Assembly (NCBI GenBank): GCA_958298945.1
Contig: CATQJD010000006.1
Location: forward strand, 1-64,000
Source: Atherix ibis
Lineage: Eukaryota; Arthropoda; Insecta; Diptera; Athericidae
Direction: 5' to 3'
Length of the DNA: 64,000 bases
A program made the position numbers and the translations under genes. The notes beneath the pieces were generated by a model. That model worked only from the letters and a program-made list of their open reading frames with translations, had not been told where the DNA came from and searched no databases. Shown here in pieces: positions 59,423 to 64,000 of this stretch (the stretch's first letter is position 1; each line of letters begins with the position of its first letter).

Positions 59423-60373
59423 ATATTCTCCTCTTAAACATACTACTTCATATTCCTCTTAAACATACTACTTCATATTCCTCTAAAATTCACTACATCA
59501 TATTACTCTTAAGCATACTACTTAATATTCCTCTTAAACATACTACTTCTAATTCCTCTTAAACATACGACTTCATATTCCTCTTAAACATACTACTTTA
59601 TATTCCTCTTAAACATACTACTTCATATTCCTCTTAAACATACTACTTCATATTCCTCTTAAACATAATACTTTATGTTCCTCTTAAATATACTACTTCA
59701 TATTCCTCTTAAATATACTATTTCATATTCGTCTTAAACATACTACTTCTTATTCCTCTTAAACATACTATTTCATATTTTTCTTAAACTTACTACTTCA
59801 TATTCCTCTTAAACATACTACTTCATATTCCTCTTAAACATACTACTTCATATTCCTCTTAAATATACTACTTCATATTCCTCTTAAATATATTACTTCA
59901 TATTCCTCTTAAACATACGACTTCATATTCCTCTTAAATATACTACTTCATATTCCTCTTTAGTATATTACTTCATATTCCTCTTAAACATACTACTTCA
60001 TATTCCTCTTAAATATACTTCTTCATATTTCTCTAAAACAAACTACTTCATATTACTCTTAAACATACTACTTAATATTCCTCTTAAACATACTACTTCA
60101 TATTCCTCTTAAACATACTACTTCAAATTCCTCTTAAACATACTACTTCATATTCCTCTTAAACATGTTACTTCATATTCCTCTTAAATATACTACTTCA
60201 ATTTCATCTTAAATATACTACTTCATATTCCTCTTAAACATACTACTTCATATTCCTCTTAAATATACTACTTCATATTCCTCTTCAATATACTATTTCA
60301 TATTCCTCTTAAATATACTATTTCATATTCCTCTTAAACATAATACTTCATATTCCTCTTAAATATACTACTT
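59423..60373. repeat. D module, copy 6 (951 bp, two monomers short)
   Basis: Sister of the copy at 55163 (shares TATTTTTCTTAAACTTAC, CTTCAAATTCC and CTTCAATATACTATTTC) but 50 bp shorter. The CTCTGAAATA and CTCCTAAAC monomers after TACGAC are replaced by near-consensus ones, with a TACTTTATATT variant near 59590. Confidence 0.88.
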
Positions 60374-61128
60374 CATATATACTACATCATATTTCTCTTA
60401 AATATACTACTTCATATTTTTCTCAAATATACTACTTCATATTCCTCTTAAACATATTCTTCATAAATATACTACTTCATTTTCATCTTAAATATACTTC
60501 TTCATATTCCTCTTAAACATACTACTTCATATTTCTCTTAAACATACTACTTCATATTCCTCTTAAATATACTACTTCATATTCCTCTTAAACATACTAT
60601 TTCATATTCCTCTTAAACATACTACTTCTTATTCCTCTTAAACATATTACTTCTTATTCCTCTTGAACATACTACTTCATATTGCTCTTAAACATACTAC
60701 TTCATATTCTTCTTAAAATATACTACTTCATATTTCTCTTACACATACTACTTCATATTCCTCTTAAACATGCAACTTCATATTCCTCTTAAATATACTA
60801 CTTCATATTCCTCTTAAATACACTACTTCATACTCCTCTTAAACATACGACTTCATATTCCTCTTAAATATACTACTTCATATTCCTCTTAAACATACTA
60901 CTTCATATTCCTCTTAAACATACTACTTCACATGCCTCTTAAACATACTACATCATATTCCTCTTAAATAAACCACTTCATTTTTATCTTAATTATACAT
61001 TTCATATTTCTCTTAAACATACTACTTCATATTCCTCTTAAATATACTACTTCATATTCCTCTTAAACATACTACTTAATATTCCTCTTAAACATACTAC
61101 TTCATATTTCTCTTAAACATACTACTTC
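60374..61128. repeat. E2 module, copy 2 (755 bp, 31 monomers)
   Basis: Matches 56164-56943 at the start (TCTTCTTAAAATATAC 56508 and 60708, 4,200 bp apart), with CTTGAAC and TTGCTCTTAAAC. It is one monomer shorter overall. Near 60830 it has CATACTCC, TACGAC and a CACATGCC variant before the E1-type end with AAATAAACCAC. Confidence 0.87.
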
Positions 61129-62129
61129 ATATTCTCCTCTTAAACATACTACTTCATATTCCTCTTAAACATACTACTTCATATTCCTCTAAAATTCACT
61201 ACATCATATTACTCTTAAGCATACTACTTAATATTCCTCTTAAACATACTACTTCTAATTCCTCTTAAACATACGACTTCATATTCCTCTGAAATATACT
61301 ACTTCATATTCCTCCTAAACATACTACTTCATATTCCTCTTAAACATACTACTTCATATTCCTCTTAAACATACTACTTCATATTCTTCTTAAACATACT
61401 ACTTCATATTCCTCTTAAACATAATACTTTATGTTCCTCTTAAATATACTACTTTATATTCCTCTTAAATATACTATTTCATATTCGTCTTAAACATACT
61501 ACTTCTTATTCCTCTTAAACATACTATTTCATATTCTTCTTAAACTTACTACTTCATATTCCTCTTAAACATATTACTTCATATTCCTCTTAAACATACT
61601 ACTTCATATTCCTCTTAAATATACTACTTCATATTCCTCTTAAATATATTACTTCATATTCCTCTTAAACATACGACTTCATATTCCTCTTAAATATACT
61701 ACTTCATATTCCTCTTTAGTATATTACTTCATATTCCTCTTAAACATACTACTTCATATTCCTCTTAAATATACTTCTTCATATTTCTCTAAAACAAACT
61801 ACTTCATATTACTCTTAAACATACTACTTAATATTCCTCTTAAACATACTACTTCATATTCCTCTTAAACATACTACTTCATATTCCTCTTAAACATACT
61901 ACTTCATATTCCTCTTAAACATGTTACTTCATATTCCTCTTAAATATACTACTTCAATTTCATCTTAAATATACTACTTCATATTCCTCTTAAACATACT
62001 ACTTCATATTCCTCTTAAATATACTACTTCATATTCCTCTTCAATATACTACTTCATATTCCTCTTAAATATACTATTTCATATTCCTCTTAAACATTAT
62101 ACTTCATATTCCTCTTAAATATACTACTT
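61129..62129. repeat. D module, copy 7 (1,001 bp)
   Basis: Full length again. Private bases include TACTTTATATT near 61451, CATATTAC near 61571, and AAACATTATAC near 62093 for AAACATAATAC. It ends at CATATATAC (62130), which here is followed by TACTTCATATT instead of TACATCATATT. Confidence 0.9.
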
Positions 62130-63010
62130 CATATATACTACTTCATATTTCTCTTAAATATACTACTTCATATTTTTCTCAAATATACTACTTCATATTC
62201 CTCTTAAACATATTCCTCATAAATATACTACTTCATTTTCATCTTAAATATACTTCTTCATATTCCTCTTAAACATACTACTTCATATTTCTCTTAAACA
62301 TACTACTTCATATTCCTTTTAAATATACTACTTCATATTCCTCTTAAACATACTATTTCATATTCCTCTTAAACATACTACTTCTTATTCCTCTTAAACA
62401 TATTACTTCTTATTCTTCTTGAACATACTACTTCATATTGCTCTTAAACATACTACTTCATATTCTTCTTAAAATATACTACTTCATATTCCTCTTAAAC
62501 ATACTACTTCATATTCCTCTTAAACATACAACTTCATATTCCTCTTAAATATACTACTTCATATTCCTCTTAAATACACTACTTCATACTCCTCTTAAAC
62601 ATACGACTTCATATTCCTCTTAAATATACTACTTCATATTCCTCTTTAGTATACTACTTCATATTCCTCTGAAACATACTACTTCATATTCCTCTGAAAT
62701 ATACTACTTCATATTCCTCCTAACCATACTACTTCATATTCCTCTTAAACATACTACTTCATATTCATCTTAAACATACTACTTCATATTCTTCTTAAAC
62801 ATACTACTTCATATTCCTCTTAAACATAATACTTTATGTTCCTCTTAAATATACTACTTCATATTCCTCTTAAATATACTATTTCATATTCCTCTTAAAT
62901 ATACTACTTCATATTCCTCTTAAATATACTACTTCATATTCCTCTTAAACATACTACTTAATATTCCCCTTAAACATACTACTTCATATTCCTCTTAAAC
63001 ATACTACTTC
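62130..63010. repeat. E2 module, copy 3 (881 bp, 36 monomers)
   Basis: Opening 14-bp and 15-bp monomers are present (the second as AAACATATTCCTCATAAATA). The 26-bp TCTTCTTAAAATATAC monomer is at 62464. From about 62641 it adds TTTAGTATAC, CTCTGAAAC, CTCCTAACC and TACTTTATG monomers of D type, so this copy is a further D/E2 chimera. Confidence 0.83.
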
Positions 63011-63436
63011 ATATTCTCCACTTAAACATACTACTTCATATTCCTCTTAAACATACTACTTCATATTCCTCTAAAATTCACTACATCATATTACTCTTAA
63101 GCATACTACTTAATATTCCTCTTAAACATACTACTTCTAATTCCTCTTAAACATACGACTTCATATTCCTCTGAAATATACTACTTCATATTCCTCCTAA
63201 ACATACTACTTCATATTCCTCTTAAACATACTACTTCATATTCCTCTTAAATATACTACTTCAATTTCATCTTAAATATACTACTTCATATTCCTCTTAA
63301 ACATACTACTTCATATTCCTCTTAAATATACTACTTCATATTCCTCTTCAATATACTATTTCATATTCCTCTTAAATATACTATTTCATATTCCTCTTAA
63401 ACATAATACTTCATATTCCTCTTAAATATACTACTT
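63011..63436. repeat. D module, copy 8, with a 575-bp internal deletion
   Basis: Opens with ATATTCTCCACTT, follows D order as far as CTCCTAAAC, then jumps to the D end (AATTTCATC, CTTCAATATACTATTTC, AAACATAATAC) and CATATATAC at 63437. The length is 426 bp instead of 1,001, a loss of exactly 23 monomers. The end carries the CTATTTC private base of the 55163 and 59423 lineage. Confidence 0.88.
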
Positions 63437-64000
63437 CATATATACTACATCATATTTCTCTTAAATATACTACTTCATATTTTTCTCAAATATACTACTT
63501 CATATTCCTCTTAAACATATTCTTCATAAATATACTACTTCATTTTCATCTTAAATATACTTCTTCATATTCCTCTTAAACATACTACTTCATATTTCTC
63601 TTAAACATACTACTTCATATTCCTCTTAAATATACTACTTCATATTCCTCTTAAACATACTATTTCATATTCCTCTTAAACATACTACTTCTTATTCCTC
63701 TTAAACATATTACTTCTTATTCCTCTTGAACATACTACTTCATATTGCTCTTAAACATACTACTTCATATTCTTCTTAAAATATACTACTTCATATTTCT
63801 CTTACACATACTACTTCATATTCCTCTTAAACATGCAACTTCATATTCCTCTTAAATATACTACTTCATATTCCTCTTAAATACACTACTTCATACTCCT
63901 CTTAAACATACGACTTCATATTCCTCTTAAATACACTACTTCATATTCCTCTTAAACATACTACTTCATATTCCTCTTAAACATACTACTTCATATGCCT
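63437..64000. repeat. E2 module, copy 4, cut by the window end
   Basis: Follows 60374-60940 closely: CATATATAC, AAACATATTCTTCATAAATA, CTTCTTATT, CTTGAAC, the 26-bp TCTTCTTAAAATATAC monomer (63771), CTTACACATAC, CATGCAAC, AAATACAC, CATACTCC and TACGAC, and reaches CATATGCC at the last bases. The array clearly continues past 64000. Confidence 0.87.

Larger units (their letters stand above)
1..64000. repeat. 25-bp G-free satellite (minisatellite) array filling the window
   Basis: A 25-bp monomer is repeated head to tail, about 2,560 times, with no interruption and no change of orientation. The consensus contains, in order, CATACTACTTCA and TATTCCTCTTAAA: 8 A, 10 T, 7 C, 0 G (28% GC). Individual monomers usually differ from it at zero to three positions. 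The commonest alternative is AAATAT for AAACAT. Other recurrent variants are CTTAAG, CTCTGAAA, CTCTAAAA, TACGAC, CATATGCC, CTTACACAT, CTTCAATAT and TTATATATAC. The array runs off both ends, so its full length is unknown. It is certainly satellite-type DNA; a centromeric or other heterochromatic location is inference, and the species cannot be read from it. It encodes nothing: minus-strand frames carry TAA, TGA and TAG in every monomer, and the plus-strand TAA closes each frame every 75 bases. Confidence 0.99.

Noticed and set aside
1..64000. CRISPR array
   Set aside because: The 25-bp period has no alternating unique spacers; adjacent monomers abut directly and all resemble one consensus.
1..64000. 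Protein-coding genes or tandem-repeat protein
   Set aside because: The period is not a multiple of three and stops recur in every frame. There is no stable open frame on either strand.
1..64000. Telomeric repeat
   Set aside because: The monomer has no G-rich strand motif of the TTAGGG or TTTAGGG type, and 25 bp without G on one strand does not resemble the telomere repeats I know.
1..64000. CENP-B box-bearing centromeric satellite
   Set aside because: No TTCG....CGGG-type motif is visible and the consensus lacks G, so a canonical CENP-B site cannot be present. A centromeric role is not excluded by this.
1..64000. Heat-shock element in the minus-strand GAATATGAAG
   Set aside because: The GAA triplets are direct repeats with wrong spacing and no inverted TTC between them, so it is not an nGAAnnTTCn array.
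1..64000. G-quadruplex or i-motif potential
   Set aside because: The longest C runs are CC, with CCCC only in scattered single monomers, so no four-tract motif forms.

Overview
The whole 64 kb is one uninterrupted tandem array of a 25-bp, AT-rich minisatellite. It holds roughly 2,560 monomers and enters and leaves the window mid-array. The consensus can be read at 30361-30385, where the first of four perfect monomers lies: its first part is AAACATACTACTTCA and its second part is TATTCCTCTT. It has 8 A, 10 T, 7 C and no G. I see no protein gene, RNA gene, transposable element, telomeric repeat or unique single-copy sequence anywhere. A 25-bp period drops a stop codon into all three minus-strand frames in every monomer, and into each plus-strand frame every 75 bases. 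This fits eukaryotic constitutive heterochromatin (centromeric, pericentromeric, subtelomeric, or a sex or B chromosome). Nothing in the sequence identifies the species, and I do not recognise the monomer as a named satellite.

The array is not a simple tandem repeat. Monomers carry recurrent point variants (AAACAT or AAATAT, CTTAAG, CTCTGAAA, TACGAC, CATATGCC, TTATATATAC, a strongly diverged CATTTTTATCTTAATTATAC monomer) and length variants of 10, 14, 15, 24, 26 and 27 bp. These recur in the same order at fixed spacings and define higher-order repeats (HORs). From left to right: (I) 1-4581, imperfect units of 1,751, 1,361 and 1,150 bp. (II) 4582-14395, a 3,852-bp super-unit of architecture A-A-B (A = 1,426 bp, B = about 1,000 bp with an inner 400-bp repeat), two full copies plus one shortened copy. 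(III) 14396-19980, a 2,485-bp block present twice at a 3,100-bp offset, separated by an A/B-type stretch. (IV) 19981-27686, a 900/950-bp repeat, then a 2,349-bp unit. (V) 27687-41799, a near-identical tandem duplication of about 7 kb, the second copy longer by exactly five monomers. (VI) 41174-43769, two 1,298-bp units. (VII) 43770-64000, a mosaic in which a 40-monomer D module of 1,001 bp recurs eight times (two copies shortened, one carrying a short indel-free point variant set) and alternates with interchangeable E1 and E2 modules; its best unit is 2,003 bp.

Almost all gains and losses between related units are whole multiples of 25 bp, as expected of in-register unequal exchange or gene conversion. 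The most striking properties are the complete absence of G from the consensus plus strand, the nested modular HOR architecture, and the lack of any interrupting sequence across 64 kb. Unit boundaries below come from reading marker positions by eye. Marker-to-marker distances are exact where stated; outer limits of duplications are approximate to about one or two monomers.
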